Below, in pieces: positions 32,140 through 41,010 of a DNA stretch of 64,000 nucleotides (its first letter is position 1; each line of letters opens with the position of its first letter). The stretch spans positions 54,341 through 118,340 of the forward strand of contig JBIQLW010000008.1 in the NCBI GenBank assembly GCA_044463945.1. Reading direction: 5' to 3'. Position numbers and translations under genes: made by a program. The notes under the pieces are model-generated. The model was not told where the DNA came from, did no database searches, and saw only the letters and a list, made by a program, of their open reading frames with translations. This DNA is from 62-47 sp044463945. Its GTDB lineage: Bacteria; Pseudomonadota; Alphaproteobacteria; Rhizobiales; Xanthobacteraceae.

Positions 32140-33294
32140 GTGAGCACCGAAGACTATGCAGACATCCGCGAGGCCGTCGCCCGGCTTTGCGCGCAATTCC
32201 CCGGCGAATACTGGCGCAAGCTCGACCGCGAGATGGCCTATCCGAAAGCCTTCGTCGATGCGTTGACCGAAGCCGGCTACCTCTCGGTGCTGGTGCCCGA
32301 GGAATACGGCGGCTCCGGCCTCAAGCTGTCGGCGGCGGCGGCGGTGCTGGAGGAAATCCAGCGCGCCGGCTGCAACGGCGGCGGCTGCCATGCCCAGATG
32401 TACACCATGGGCACGGTGCTGCGGCACGGCTCCGACGCGCAGAAGGCCAAGTGGTTGCCGAAGATCGCCAGCGGCGAGTTGCGGCTGCAAGCCTTCGGCG
32501 TCACCGAGCCGACCAGCGGCACCGACACCACATCGCTGAAGACCACCGCGCGCCGCGATGGCGACCACTACGTCGTCAACGGCCAGAAGATCTGGACCAG
32601 CCGCGCCGAGCATTCCGACCTGATGATCCTCTTGGCGCGCACCACGCCACGCGATCAGGTGCAGAAGCGCACCGAGGGGCTGTCGGTCTTTATCGTGGAC
32701 ATGCGCGAAGCCAAGGGGCACGGCCTCACCATCCGCCCGATCCGCACCATGATGAACCACGCCACCACCGAAGTGTTCTTCGACAACATGAAGGTGCCGG
32801 CGGAAAACCTCATCGGCGAGGAAGGCAAGGGCTTCCGCTACATCCTCTCCGGCATGAACGCCGAGCGCATTCTGATCGCCGCCGAGTGCATCGGTGACGC
32901 CAAGTGGTTCATCAACAAGGCTACCAACTACGCGAAAGATCGCGTGGTGTTCGGCCGCCCGATCGGCCAGAACCAGGGCATCCAGTTTCCCATCGCCAAG
33001 GCTTACGCATCGATGCGCGCCGCCGAGCTGATGGTGCGCGAAGCCACCCGCCGCTACGAGGCGGGCATGGATTGCGGCGCCGAGGCCAACATGGCCAAGA
33101 TGCTGGCGGCCGACGCCTCGTTCGAAGCGGCCAACGTCGCAATCCAAACTCATGGCGGCTTCGGCTTCGCCGAGGAATACGACGTCGAGCGCAAGTTCCG
33201 CGAGACGCGGCTTTATTCCGTTGCGCCGATCTCCACCAACCTGATCCTGTCGCATCTCGCCGAGCACGTGCTCGGGATGCCGCGTTCGTATTGA
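32140..33294 (+). CDS. Acyl-CoA dehydrogenase, atypical active site
   Basis: Flavoenzyme of 384 residues with ACAD features: VLVPEEYGGSGL, FGVTEPTSGTDTTSLKT and GGFGFAEEYDVERKFRETRL. At the usual catalytic glutamate (YEGTSE in most relatives) it reads VAPISTN, so that glutamate is absent. A glutamate in SGMNAERILIAAECIG lies where isovaleryl-CoA dehydrogenase keeps its base and may replace it. I chose GTG 32140 with GAGG five to six bases upstream; the frame is open from 32023. It leads an operon with a CoA-transferase (6 bp away) and a hydratase. Confidence 0.85.
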   Translation: MSTEDYADIREAVARLCAQFPGEYWRKLDREMAYPKAFVDALTEAGYLSVLVPEEYGGSGLKLSAAAAVLEEIQRAGCNGGGCHAQMYTMGTVLRHGSDAQKAKWLPKIASGELRLQAFGVTEPTSGTDTTSLKTTARRDGDHYVVNGQKIWTSRAEHSDLMILLARTTPRDQVQKRTEGLSVFIVDMREAKGHGLTIRPIRTMMNHATTEVFFDNMKVPAENLIGEEGKGFRYILSGMNAERILIAAECIGDAKWFINKATNYAKDRVVFGRPIGQNQGIQFPIAKAYASMRAAELMVREATRRYEAGMDCGAEANMAKMLAADASFEAANVAIQTHGGFGFAEEYDVERKFRETRLYSVAPISTNLILSHLAEHVLGMPRSY

Positions 33295-33300
33295 TCCGCC

Positions 33301-34422
33301 ATGACGCTTCCACTTGAAGGTCTGCGCGTCGTCGCCGTCGAACAGGCGGTGGCGGCGCCGTTTTGCAGTTCGCGGCTGGCGGACGCCGGCGCGCGCGTCA
33401 TCAAAATCGAGCGCCCCGAAGGCGACTTCGCCCGCGGCTACGACGCCTTCGCCAAGGGCCAGAGCAGTTACTTCGTCTGGCTCAACCGTGGCAAGGAATC
33501 GGTCGTCGTCGATCTCGCGACCGAGGCCGGACGCAAGGAGCTTGAGGCGCTGATCGCCGGCGCCGACGTGCTGTTGCAGAACCTGAAGCCGGGCGCGATG
33601 GACAAGCTCGGCTTTTCACGCGAGCGGCTGCGCAAGGATTATCCGCGCCTCATCCTCTGCACCATCTCCGGCTACGGCGACGACGGCCCCTATGCCAACC
33701 GCAAGGCGTACGATCTTTTGATCCAGGCTGAGAGCGGCCTCGCCTCGATCACCGGCGGGCCGGAGAGCGCCTCGCGCGTGGGCCTCTCGATCGTCGATAT
33801 CGCCACCGGCGCGACCGCGCACGCGGCGATCCTCGAAGCGCTGATTGGCCGCTCCGTTTCCGGCAAGGGTGCCGACATCCGCATCTCGATGTTCGACGTG
33901 ATGGCCGACTGGCTCACGGTGCCGCTCATCAGCGCCGAGGCCGGCCATTCCCCAAAACGCATCGGCCTCGCGCATCCTTCGATCGCGCCCTACGGCGTGT
34001 TCACCTCGAAGGACGGAAAAGACATCCTGATCTCGATCCAGAACGAGCGCGAGTGGAGGAAGCTGTGCGCCGAGGTGATGGATCAACCGTCGCTGCCCGA
34101 CGACCCGCGCCTCGCCAGCATGGTGGAGCGCGTCCGCAACCGCGCGTTCACCGATCGCATCGTCGGCGACGCCTTCGCGTCGATGACGCGCGACACCCTG
34201 CTGCAACGGCTCGACAAGGCGGACATCGCCTTCGCCGAGGTCAACACCATGGACGATCTCGCCAGGCACCCGCACCTGCGGCGCATCGAGGTCGATTCCC
34301 CCGGCGGCAAGCTGAGCTATCCGGCCCCCGCGACAATCGTCATCGACGAGCCGCGCCGCTACGGCCCGGTGCCCGCCATCGGCCAGCACAGCAACACCAG
34401 CGCGGAGAAGAAAAAGACATGA
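33301..34422 (+). CDS. CaiB/BaiF family III CoA-transferase
   Basis: Protein of 373 residues. LEGLRVVAVEQAVAAPFCSS is the N-terminal signature, and Asp138 in NRKAYDLLIQAESG is the acylated catalytic aspartate. It moves CoA between carboxylic acids without ATP. It lies six bases after the acyl-CoA dehydrogenase, and its stop overlaps the MaoC-type hydratase start as ATGA. This pairing resembles transferase-hydratase pairs of itaconate/mesaconate-type C5 dicarboxylate metabolism, but the substrate is not proven. Confidence 0.9.
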   Translation: MTLPLEGLRVVAVEQAVAAPFCSSRLADAGARVIKIERPEGDFARGYDAFAKGQSSYFVWLNRGKESVVVDLATEAGRKELEALIAGADVLLQNLKPGAMDKLGFSRERLRKDYPRLILCTISGYGDDGPYANRKAYDLLIQAESGLASITGGPESASRVGLSIVDIATGATAHAAILEALIGRSVSGKGADIRISMFDVMADWLTVPLISAEAGHSPKRIGLAHPSIAPYGVFTSKDGKDILISIQNEREWRKLCAEVMDQPSLPDDPRLASMVERVRNRAFTDRIVGDAFASMTRDTLLQRLDKADIAFAEVNTMDDLARHPHLRRIEVDSPGGKLSYPAPATIVIDEPRRYGPVPAIGQHSNTSAEKKKT

Positions 34423-35276
34423 CCAACACGCTCGATCTCGATCATCTGCGGCAATGGATCGGCCGCACCGAGGAGGCCAGCGACATCGTCACCGCACAAC
34501 TGGTCAAGGGCCTGCGCGCGACGCTGTTTCTCGATATCGGCGAGCCGAAGCCGGGTGACGCCGCGCCGTTCACCACGCACTGGTGCCTCGCCCAGCCGGT
34601 CTATCCGATGACGATGCTGGGACCGGACGGCCATCCGGCGCGCGGCGGTTTCCTGCCGCCGGTGCCGCTGCCGCGCCGAATGTGGGCCGGCGGCGAACTG
34701 CAATTCATCGAGCCCTTGCGCGTCGGAGACGAAGCAACGCGCAGCTCGCGTATCGCCGACGTCACGGTGAAGTCGGGGTCGACCGGCACGCTGTGCTTCG
34801 TCGCGGTCGAGCACACCATCTCAACCGCGCGCGGCGTCGCCATTCGCGAGCGGCAGGACATCGTCTATCGCGACATGCCGACGGGCGGCAAGAGCGCCGC
34901 GCCTGCCAAGCCCGCCACCGCGCCGCCCGCCGCCAAGCATCGCCGAACCCATGTTTCCGATCCGGTGCTGCTGTTCCGTTATTCGGCGCTCACCTTCAAC
35001 GGCCACCGCATCCACTACGACCGCGATTACGCGACCAAGGTCGAAGGCTATCCGGGGCTGATCTTCCACGGCCCGATGCAGGCGGCGCTCCTGGTCGAGT
35101 TCGCCGCCGAATTGCATTCCGGCGTCGCGCCGAGAAAGTTCAGCTATCGCGGCTTGCAGCCGCTGTTCGAAGGCGGCGAGTTCAGCATCAACGCCAGCGA
35201 GATCGCGGAAGGGCTCGACATCTGGGTCGCCAACGCCGAGGGCACGCCCACCATGCGCGGCACCGCAAGCTGGTGA
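34419..35276 (+). CDS. MaoC-like acyl-CoA hydratase (mesaconyl/itaconyl-CoA hydratase-like)
   Basis: Protein of 285 residues with two hot-dog halves. The N-terminal half has HWCLAQPVYPMTMLGPDGHP and FLPPVPLPRRMWAGGELQF; the C-terminal half has FRYSALTFNGHRIHYDRDYA and GLIFHGPMQAALLVEFA, the hydratase motif with the conserved Asp/His region. This composite form is found in mesaconyl-C4-CoA and itaconyl-CoA hydratases. It would add water to the CoA ester made by the adjoining transferase. ATG 34419 overlaps the transferase stop. Confidence 0.82.
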   Translation: MTNTLDLDHLRQWIGRTEEASDIVTAQLVKGLRATLFLDIGEPKPGDAAPFTTHWCLAQPVYPMTMLGPDGHPARGGFLPPVPLPRRMWAGGELQFIEPLRVGDEATRSSRIADVTVKSGSTGTLCFVAVEHTISTARGVAIRERQDIVYRDMPTGGKSAAPAKPATAPPAAKHRRTHVSDPVLLFRYSALTFNGHRIHYDRDYATKVEGYPGLIFHGPMQAALLVEFAAELHSGVAPRKFSYRGLQPLFEGGEFSINASEIAEGLDIWVANAEGTPTMRGTASW

Positions 35277-35378
35277 TTCCGGCGTCGATCGCGCCGACGC
35301 GGAATCTGGAACAAATCTCGCCAACACTTGCGTGGATTCGGCACGTCCGATCCTGTATGGACAGGACTGGACGCGGGC

Positions 35379-35399
35379 CGATCCGACGCGATCGGATCG
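35379..35399. promoter_or_regulatory. Inverted repeat upstream of the BisC-type gene
   Basis: CGATCCGA-CGCGA-TCGGATCG is a perfect 8-bp dyad with a five-base centre, 47 bp before the ATG of the molybdoenzyme. It may be an operator; the regulator is unknown. Confidence 0.4.
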
Positions 35400-35445
35400 A
35401 CGCCCCGACGACGCAACTGGACAGTCTGGATTCCGGGAGCACACG

Positions 35446-37761
35446 ATGACCGCCGAAGCCCTCAAATCAGCCGCCCCCCGCTCGCACAGTTCCCACTACG
35501 GTGCGTTCTCGACCCGATGGGTCGATGACCGGCTGGTCATCACACCGCACCCGCAGGACCCACACCCCAACCGCATCATCCAGAATTTCTCCGATGCGCT
35601 GCGCCACAAGGCGCGGGTGGCGCGGCCGATGGTCCGGCGCGGCTGGCTGGAAAACGGCCCCGGCAAGGACACCCGTCGCGGCCGCGACACGTTTGTCGCG
35701 CTGCCTTGGGACAAGGTGCTCGACCGGCTCGCCGCCGAACTGGTGCGGGTGCGCGACACCCACGGCCCGACGGCCATCTATGGCGGGTCCTACGGCTGGG
35801 CCAGCGCCGGGCGCTTCCATCATGCCCAGAGCCAGATGCACCGTTTCCTCAACATCGCCATGGGCGGCTACGTCCGTTCGGTGAACACCTACAGTTCCGG
35901 TGCGGCGTCGGTGATCCTGCCGCGCGTGCTCGGCCGCTACGACGACCTGTCCCGCCGCAACGTGAGCTGGGAGGACATCGCCGCCCAGACCGACGTGCTG
36001 CTGGCCTTCGGCGGCATGGCGCTGAAGAACTCCAGCATCGCCGCGGGCGGCATCAGCCAGCATACCGAGCGCGACCACATGCGCGCGGCCCACGCGCGCG
36101 GCGCGCGCTTCGTGCTCATCAGCCCGATCCATGACGACCTGCCTCCGGAGATCGAAGCCGAATGGCTGGCGCTGCGGCCCGGCACCGACACCGCGCTGAT
36201 GCTCGGCATCGCGCACACGCTGGTGGTCAACGGCTGGCACGACCGCGCGTTTCTTGCGAGCCATTGCACCGGCTGGCCGCAATTCGAGGACTATCTGCTG
36301 GGCCGCAGCGACGGCGTGCCCAAGACCGCGGCGTGGGCCGCGGCGATCAGCGGCATCGAAGCAAGCGAGATCGAGCGGCAGGCGCGGCTCCTGCCCGGCA
36401 AGCGCGTGCTCGTCGTGGTGTCGCATTCGCTGCAACGCGCCGAGCACGGCGAGCAGCCGGTGTGGATGGCGGCAGTGCTCGCCGCCATGCTCGGCCAGCT
36501 CGGCCTGCCCGGCGGCGGCTACAACTATGCGCTCGGCGCTATCGCCAATTACGGCCGCACCTTCAACGCGGTGCCGGTCGCCGCCTTCCCGCAGGGCGTC
36601 AACCCGGTGAAGGAATTCATCCCGGTCGCGCGGGTTTCCGACATGCTGCTCAACCCCGGCGCGCCGTTCGATTACGACGGCCAGCGCCTGACCTACCCGG
36701 ATATCCGGCTGGTCTACTGGGCCGGCGGCAACCCGTTCCACCACCATCAGGACCTCAACCGGCTGCGGCAGGCGGTCGCCAATATCGAGACCTTCGTGGT
36801 CCACGAGATCGGCTGGACCGCGACCGCGCGGCACGCCGATATCGTGCTGCCCTGCACGATGACGCTGGAGCGCAACGACATCGGCGCGACGCAAGTCGAC
36901 CCGTTGATGGTGGCGATGAAGCAGGCGGCCGAGCCTTACGGCGAGGCGCGCGACGACTACGCGATCTTCTCGGCGCTGGCCGAGCGCGCCGGCCACGGCG
37001 AGGCGTTCACCGAGGGCCGCACGCCCGATCAATGGCTGCGCCATCTCTATCGCACGACGCAGGAGGCGCTGGCGGCACAGGACCTCGACGCCCCGGACTT
37101 CGATACGTTCTGGGAGCGCGGCGAACTGATGCTGCCGCAACTCGTCCACGACGGCGGCCCATTGCGCGCCTTCCGGAACGACCCCGAGGCCCACCCGCTG
37201 CCGACGCCGTCGGGCAAGGTCGAGATCTTCTCCGAGACGATCGCCGGCTTCGGCTACGCCGATTGCCCCGGCCATCCCGCCTGGATTCCGCCAGCCGATG
37301 TGGTCGACGACAACCATCCGCTGCAACTGGTCGCCAACCAGCCGGCGACGCGGCTGCACAGCCAGTTCGATTTCGGCGGCCACTCGACCGAGATGAAGCA
37401 TCGCGGCCGCGAGGTGGCGCGGATGCACCCGCGCGACGCCGCCGCGCGCGGCATCGCGGACGGCGACATCATCAGACTGTTCAACGTGCGCGGGGCCTGC
37501 CTCGCCGCGGTGCGGCTCAGCGATCAGTTGCGCGAGGGCGTTGTGCAGTTGCCGACCGGCGCGTGGTACGACCCGCAGGACCCGAATGAGGACAAGCCGC
37601 TGTGCGTCCACGGCAACCCCAACGTGCTGACGCGCGACGTCGGCACCTCAAGCCTGGCGCAGGGCTGCTGCGGGCAACTGACGACGGTACAGGTGGAGCG
37701 CTTCACCGGCAACCTGCCGCCGATCCAGGCGTTCGATCCGCCGGTGGCGGCAGAACGCTGA
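35446..37761 (+). CDS. bisC: Molybdopterin oxidoreductase, biotin/methionine sulfoxide reductase (BisC) type
   Basis: Protein of 771 residues of the DMSO reductase family. Ser150 in VNTYSSGAASVILPR stands at the position of the molybdenum-ligating serine of DMSO/TMAO/biotin sulfoxide reductases, and no N-terminal 4Fe-4S cysteine motif is present. No signal peptide is seen, consistent with cytoplasmic BisC. VYWAGGNPFHHHQDLNRL and GHSTEMKHRGREVARMHP are family segments. GGGAG lies six bases before ATG 35446. It probably reduces biotin or methionine sulfoxide. It follows the hydratase gene by 169 bp and seems to have its own promoter. Confidence 0.85.
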   Translation: MTAEALKSAAPRSHSSHYGAFSTRWVDDRLVITPHPQDPHPNRIIQNFSDALRHKARVARPMVRRGWLENGPGKDTRRGRDTFVALPWDKVLDRLAAELVRVRDTHGPTAIYGGSYGWASAGRFHHAQSQMHRFLNIAMGGYVRSVNTYSSGAASVILPRVLGRYDDLSRRNVSWEDIAAQTDVLLAFGGMALKNSSIAAGGISQHTERDHMRAAHARGARFVLISPIHDDLPPEIEAEWLALRPGTDTALMLGIAHTLVVNGWHDRAFLASHCTGWPQFEDYLLGRSDGVPKTAAWAAAISGIEASEIERQARLLPGKRVLVVVSHSLQRAEHGEQPVWMAAVLAAMLGQLGLPGGGYNYALGAIANYGRTFNAVPVAAFPQGVNPVKEFIPVARVSDMLLNPGAPFDYDGQRLTYPDIRLVYWAGGNPFHHHQDLNRLRQAVANIETFVVHEIGWTATARHADIVLPCTMTLERNDIGATQVDPLMVAMKQAAEPYGEARDDYAIFSALAERAGHGEAFTEGRTPDQWLRHLYRTTQEALAAQDLDAPDFDTFWERGELMLPQLVHDGGPLRAFRNDPEAHPLPTPSGKVEIFSETIAGFGYADCPGHPAWIPPADVVDDNHPLQLVANQPATRLHSQFDFGGHSTEMKHRGREVARMHPRDAAARGIADGDIIRLFNVRGACLAAVRLSDQLREGVVQLPTGAWYDPQDPNEDKPLCVHGNPNVLTRDVGTSSLAQGCCGQLTTVQVERFTGNLPPIQAFDPPVAAER

Positions 37762-37782
37762 GCGCCTGACCGGAAACGCGGC

Positions 37783-38580
37783 TCACGCCTTGCCGAAATC
37801 CTCGCGCATCCGCGCCTGGATTTTCGCCATGCCGCCGATCCAGCGGTCGTAGTTGTCGGTCTTCTTGCGCATGTAACCCAGCACCTGCGGATGCGGCAGG
37901 ATCAGAAACGTCTCCTGAGCGATGCCGTTGAGCGCGTCCTGCGCCACCTGCTCCGGCGTGAGGTCGCCGTCGCCCGATTGCGGCCCCTTCGGCAGCCCGC
38001 GCAGCATGTTGGTGTCCACCCCCTGCGGGCACAGGATCGAGACGCGGATGCCGTGCGCCTTGTGGGCGATGGCGAGGCTCTCGGCGAAACCGACGGCGGC
38101 GTGCTTGGTGGTCGAGTAAGGCGCGCTGCCGACCTGCGACAACAGCCCCGCCGCCGAAATGGTGTTGAGGAAATAGCCGCCGCCACGCGCCTTCATGCGC
38201 GGCACCAGATGCCGCGCCGCATAGACGTGCGCCATCACGTGGATCGCCCAGCTTCGCGCCCACGGCTCGTCGGAGGTCCCGGCGACGTTGTCCGCCATCG
38301 GGTCGAAGCCGCCGCCGATGCCGGCATTGGAGCAGAACAGATCGATCGGCCCGAACAGCCGCTCGGTTTCCTCGATGAGGTGGCGGATATCCTTTTCCTG
38401 CGCCACGTCGCACTTGAACGCCGCGCCGCCGATGGCCTTCGCCACCGTTTCGGCGCGTGCGTGATCGAGATCGGCGGCCACCACCTTGGCCGCGCCCGCG
38501 CGATGGAAGGCTTCGCAAAGGGCCTGGCCGATGCCGTTGGCTCCCCCCGTGACAACGACAACTTTACCGGCGACATCCAT
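37783..38580 (-). CDS. Short-chain dehydrogenase/reductase
   Basis: Classical SDR of 265 residues. The cofactor motif VVVTGGANGIGQALCEAF is at 8-25, a DLDHARAE strand end suggests NAD preference, and the catalytic YxxxK is in SAPYSTTKHAAVGFAES with the preceding serine in NTISAAG. The substrate is unknown. GGAG lies nine bases before ATG 38580. Convergent with the BisC-type gene, 21 bp apart. Confidence 0.9.
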   Translation of the reverse strand: MDVAGKVVVVTGGANGIGQALCEAFHRAGAAKVVAADLDHARAETVAKAIGGAAFKCDVAQEKDIRHLIEETERLFGPIDLFCSNAGIGGGFDPMADNVAGTSDEPWARSWAIHVMAHVYAARHLVPRMKARGGGYFLNTISAAGLLSQVGSAPYSTTKHAAVGFAESLAIAHKAHGIRVSILCPQGVDTNMLRGLPKGPQSGDGDLTPEQVAQDALNGIAQETFLILPHPQVLGYMRKKTDNYDRWIGGMAKIQARMREDFGKA

Positions 38581-38607
38581 GGCTTCACGCTCCGCTGAGA
38601 ACAACGA

Positions 38608-39318
38608 TCAGGTCAGGACAACAAGGTCCAGCACAGCCGTATAATGACACGCCGCGCCAAGCAAGACGAAGCCGTGCCAGATCGCGTTCTGGAAGCGCAG
38701 CCGCCGCCAGGCGTGAAAGATCACGCCCAGGCTGTAGAGCGCGCCGCCGGCAAGCACGAACCACAGCGCCATCCGCGACATCGAAGTGAACACCGCATCG
38801 TAGGCCGCAAGTCCGCTCCAGCCCAACGCCAGATACAGCACGATCGACAGTCGGTCGAAGCGGCCCGGCAACGCCAGCTTGAGGACGATGCCGATCACCG
38901 CCACGCCCCACACCGCGCCGAGCAGCGACAGCGCCAGCACGCGGTCGCTCATCTGCATCATGAACGGGGTATAAGTCGCGGCGATCAGCACATAGATCGC
39001 CGCGTGATCGAACCGCCTGAGCCACCATTTGCGCGGCGACACCGGCCACAGATTGTAGGCTGCCGAAACGCCGAGCATGGTAAGGAGACCGGCGGCATAG
39101 ATCGACACCGACACGATCTGCGGCGTGGAGGCGAACAGGCCGGTCAGCACGATCAGCGCCGTCGCCGCCACCAGGCCGAAGCCGACGCCAAGGCCGTGGA
39201 CGATGCCGTCGGCGATGATCTCGGCGCGATCGTAGTTCCAGCGCACCGCGCCGGCCGCCGCGGCGGCCGCCGCGGCGGCCGACTGCGAGGCGAGTTGCTT
39301 CAACTGAAAGATCGTCAT
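38608..39318 (-). CDS. Hemolysin III/PAQR-type membrane protein
   Basis: Membrane protein of about 236 residues with seven hydrophobic segments. ADGIVHGLGVGFGL and the conserved RRFDHAAIYVLIAATYTPF and ACHYTAVLD supply the histidine/aspartate set of the hemolysin III/YqfA/PAQR family. The cellular role is unsettled in this family. The N-terminus has an alanine run (residues 14-22) encoded by a pure-GC tract at about 39250-39282. ATG 39318 was chosen; GTG 39351 is an alternative. It ends 27 bp before the SDR gene on the same strand. Confidence 0.85.
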   Translation of the reverse strand: MTIFQLKQLASQSAAAAAAAAAGAVRWNYDRAEIIADGIVHGLGVGFGLVAATALIVLTGLFASTPQIVSVSIYAAGLLTMLGVSAAYNLWPVSPRKWWLRRFDHAAIYVLIAATYTPFMMQMSDRVLALSLLGAVWGVAVIGIVLKLALPGRFDRLSIVLYLALGWSGLAAYDAVFTSMSRMALWFVLAGGALYSLGVIFHAWRRLRFQNAIWHGFVLLGAACHYTAVLDLVVLT

Positions 39319-39527
39319 CCCAAACCCGACACAGGCCTCGCGATGCCCCACCCTAAGGGACGATACTTAAACGACGATGACATCGTGCATGGCCGCAAAA
39401 TGGGTCGGAAACATGGACCCGCGACCGGCGCTTGATTTTGACGCCGCGATCGCCATCTTCACAAGGAGCAACGCCAACCATTATGAAGTAACCCCGCCGC
39501 ATCTCCGATCGGATCGTTCGCGCCCGC

Positions 39528-40997
39528 ATGGCTTCCGGTTTTGCCGATATCATCGAGGAAGCCCGCCTGTCGGCGCAGGCGCTGCTGGAATACGGCAGCA
39601 ACCTGTTCAACCCCACCGTCCGCCTCGGTGTCACCGGACTGTCGCGCGCCGGCAAGACGGTGTTCATCACCGCGCTGGTCCACGGGCTGTTGCGCGGCGG
39701 GCGCTTCCCGGTGTTCGAGCCGTTGTCGGGCGGGCGCATCGCCCGCAGCGAACTCGAACCGCAGCCCGACGACGCCGTGCCGCGCTTCAACTACGAGGGC
39801 CACGTCCGTACCCTCATCGAGGATCGCCGCTGGCCGGATTCGACCTCCGACATCAGCGAGTTGCGGCTCGCCGTCTCCTATCAGCGCCGGAACGGCGCCG
39901 AGCGCAAGCTCACCATCGATATCGTCGATTATCCCGGCGAGTGGCTGCTCGACCTGCCGCTACTCGACAAGAGCTACGAGCAATGGTCGGCGGAAAGTCT
40001 GGCGCTGTCGCGTCAGGGGCCGCGCGCGGCGCTGGCCGCGGCGTGGCACGCGCATCTGGCGACGCTCGACGCAGGCGGCCGCGAGGACGAGCAGGCCACC
40101 CTCACAGCGGCAAGACTGTTCACCGATTACCTGCGCGCCTGCCGCGACGAGCGCTTCGCCATGAGCCTGTTGCCCCCCGGCCGCTTCCTGATGCCGGGCA
40201 GTCTTGCCGGCTCGCCGGCCCTGACCTTCGCGCCGCTCGACGTGCCGGTGGACGGCATCGCGCCCGACCGCTCGCTGTGGGCGATGATGCGGCGGCGCTA
40301 CGAGTCGTACAAATCCATCGTGGTGCGGCCGTTCTTCCGCGATCACTTCGCCCGTCTCGACCGCCAAATCGTGCTGGTGGACGCGCTTGCCGCGTTCAAC
40401 GCCGGCCCCGCCGCGCTGCGCGATCTCGAAGCGGCGCTGGCCGGCATCCTCGATTGCTTCAACGTCGGCCGCGATACACTATGGAGCGCGCTGTTCCGGC
40501 CGCGCATCGACCGCATCCTGTTCGCCGCCACCAAGGCAGATCATCTGCACCGCACCAGCCACGACCGCCTGGAGGCGATCCTGCGGCGGATGCTGGACCG
40601 CGCCGCCACCCGCGCGCAGCTTGCGGGCGCGACCATCGACGTGGTGGCGCTGGCGGCGGTGCGCGCCACGCGCGAGGCCGAGGTGCAGCGCGGCCGCGAC
40701 CGCCTGCCTTCGATCCTCGGCACGCCGATCAAGGGCGAACAGGCCGGCGGCGAGACGTTTGACGGCGAGACGGAAGTCGCGACCTTTCCCGGCGACCTGC
40801 CGACCGATCTCGATGCCCTGTTCACCGACGGCCCCTCGTTCCGCGGCCTCGCCGCCGCGCCGCCGGAGGACGCCGACTACCGCTTCCTGCGTTTCCGGCC
40901 GCCGCGGCTGGAACACGCCTCTGGCGAAACGCCGGCGCTCCCCCACATTCGGTTAGACCGCGCCCTCCAGTTCCTGATCGGAGACAGGCTGCAATGA
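39528..40997 (+). CDS. ycjX: YcjX-family GTP/ATP-binding protein
   Basis: Protein of 489 residues of the YcjX (DUF463) family. Walker A is VTGLSRAGKTVFITAL (residues 35-50), the Walker B-like IDIVDYPGEWLLDLPLL follows, and FAATKADHLHRTSHDRL resembles a nucleotide-specificity motif. YcjX belongs to the phage-shock regulon in enterobacteria; pspA is not visible here. No ribosome site precedes ATG 39528. An ATG at 39483 in the same frame is closed by TAA after two codons, so the N-terminus may have been trimmed. YcjF follows 13 bp later. Confidence 0.9.
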   Translation: MASGFADIIEEARLSAQALLEYGSNLFNPTVRLGVTGLSRAGKTVFITALVHGLLRGGRFPVFEPLSGGRIARSELEPQPDDAVPRFNYEGHVRTLIEDRRWPDSTSDISELRLAVSYQRRNGAERKLTIDIVDYPGEWLLDLPLLDKSYEQWSAESLALSRQGPRAALAAAWHAHLATLDAGGREDEQATLTAARLFTDYLRACRDERFAMSLLPPGRFLMPGSLAGSPALTFAPLDVPVDGIAPDRSLWAMMRRRYESYKSIVVRPFFRDHFARLDRQIVLVDALAAFNAGPAALRDLEAALAGILDCFNVGRDTLWSALFRPRIDRILFAATKADHLHRTSHDRLEAILRRMLDRAATRAQLAGATIDVVALAAVRATREAEVQRGRDRLPSILGTPIKGEQAGGETFDGETEVATFPGDLPTDLDALFTDGPSFRGLAAAPPEDADYRFLRFRPPRLEHASGETPALPHIRLDRALQFLIGDRLQ

Positions 40998-41010
40998 CCA
41001 GGGTTTTGCC

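Noticed and set aside
35467..37611. 714-codon open frame on the minus strand
   Set aside because: Antisense shadow of the BisC-type gene, whose product has clear motifs; the antisense product has none.
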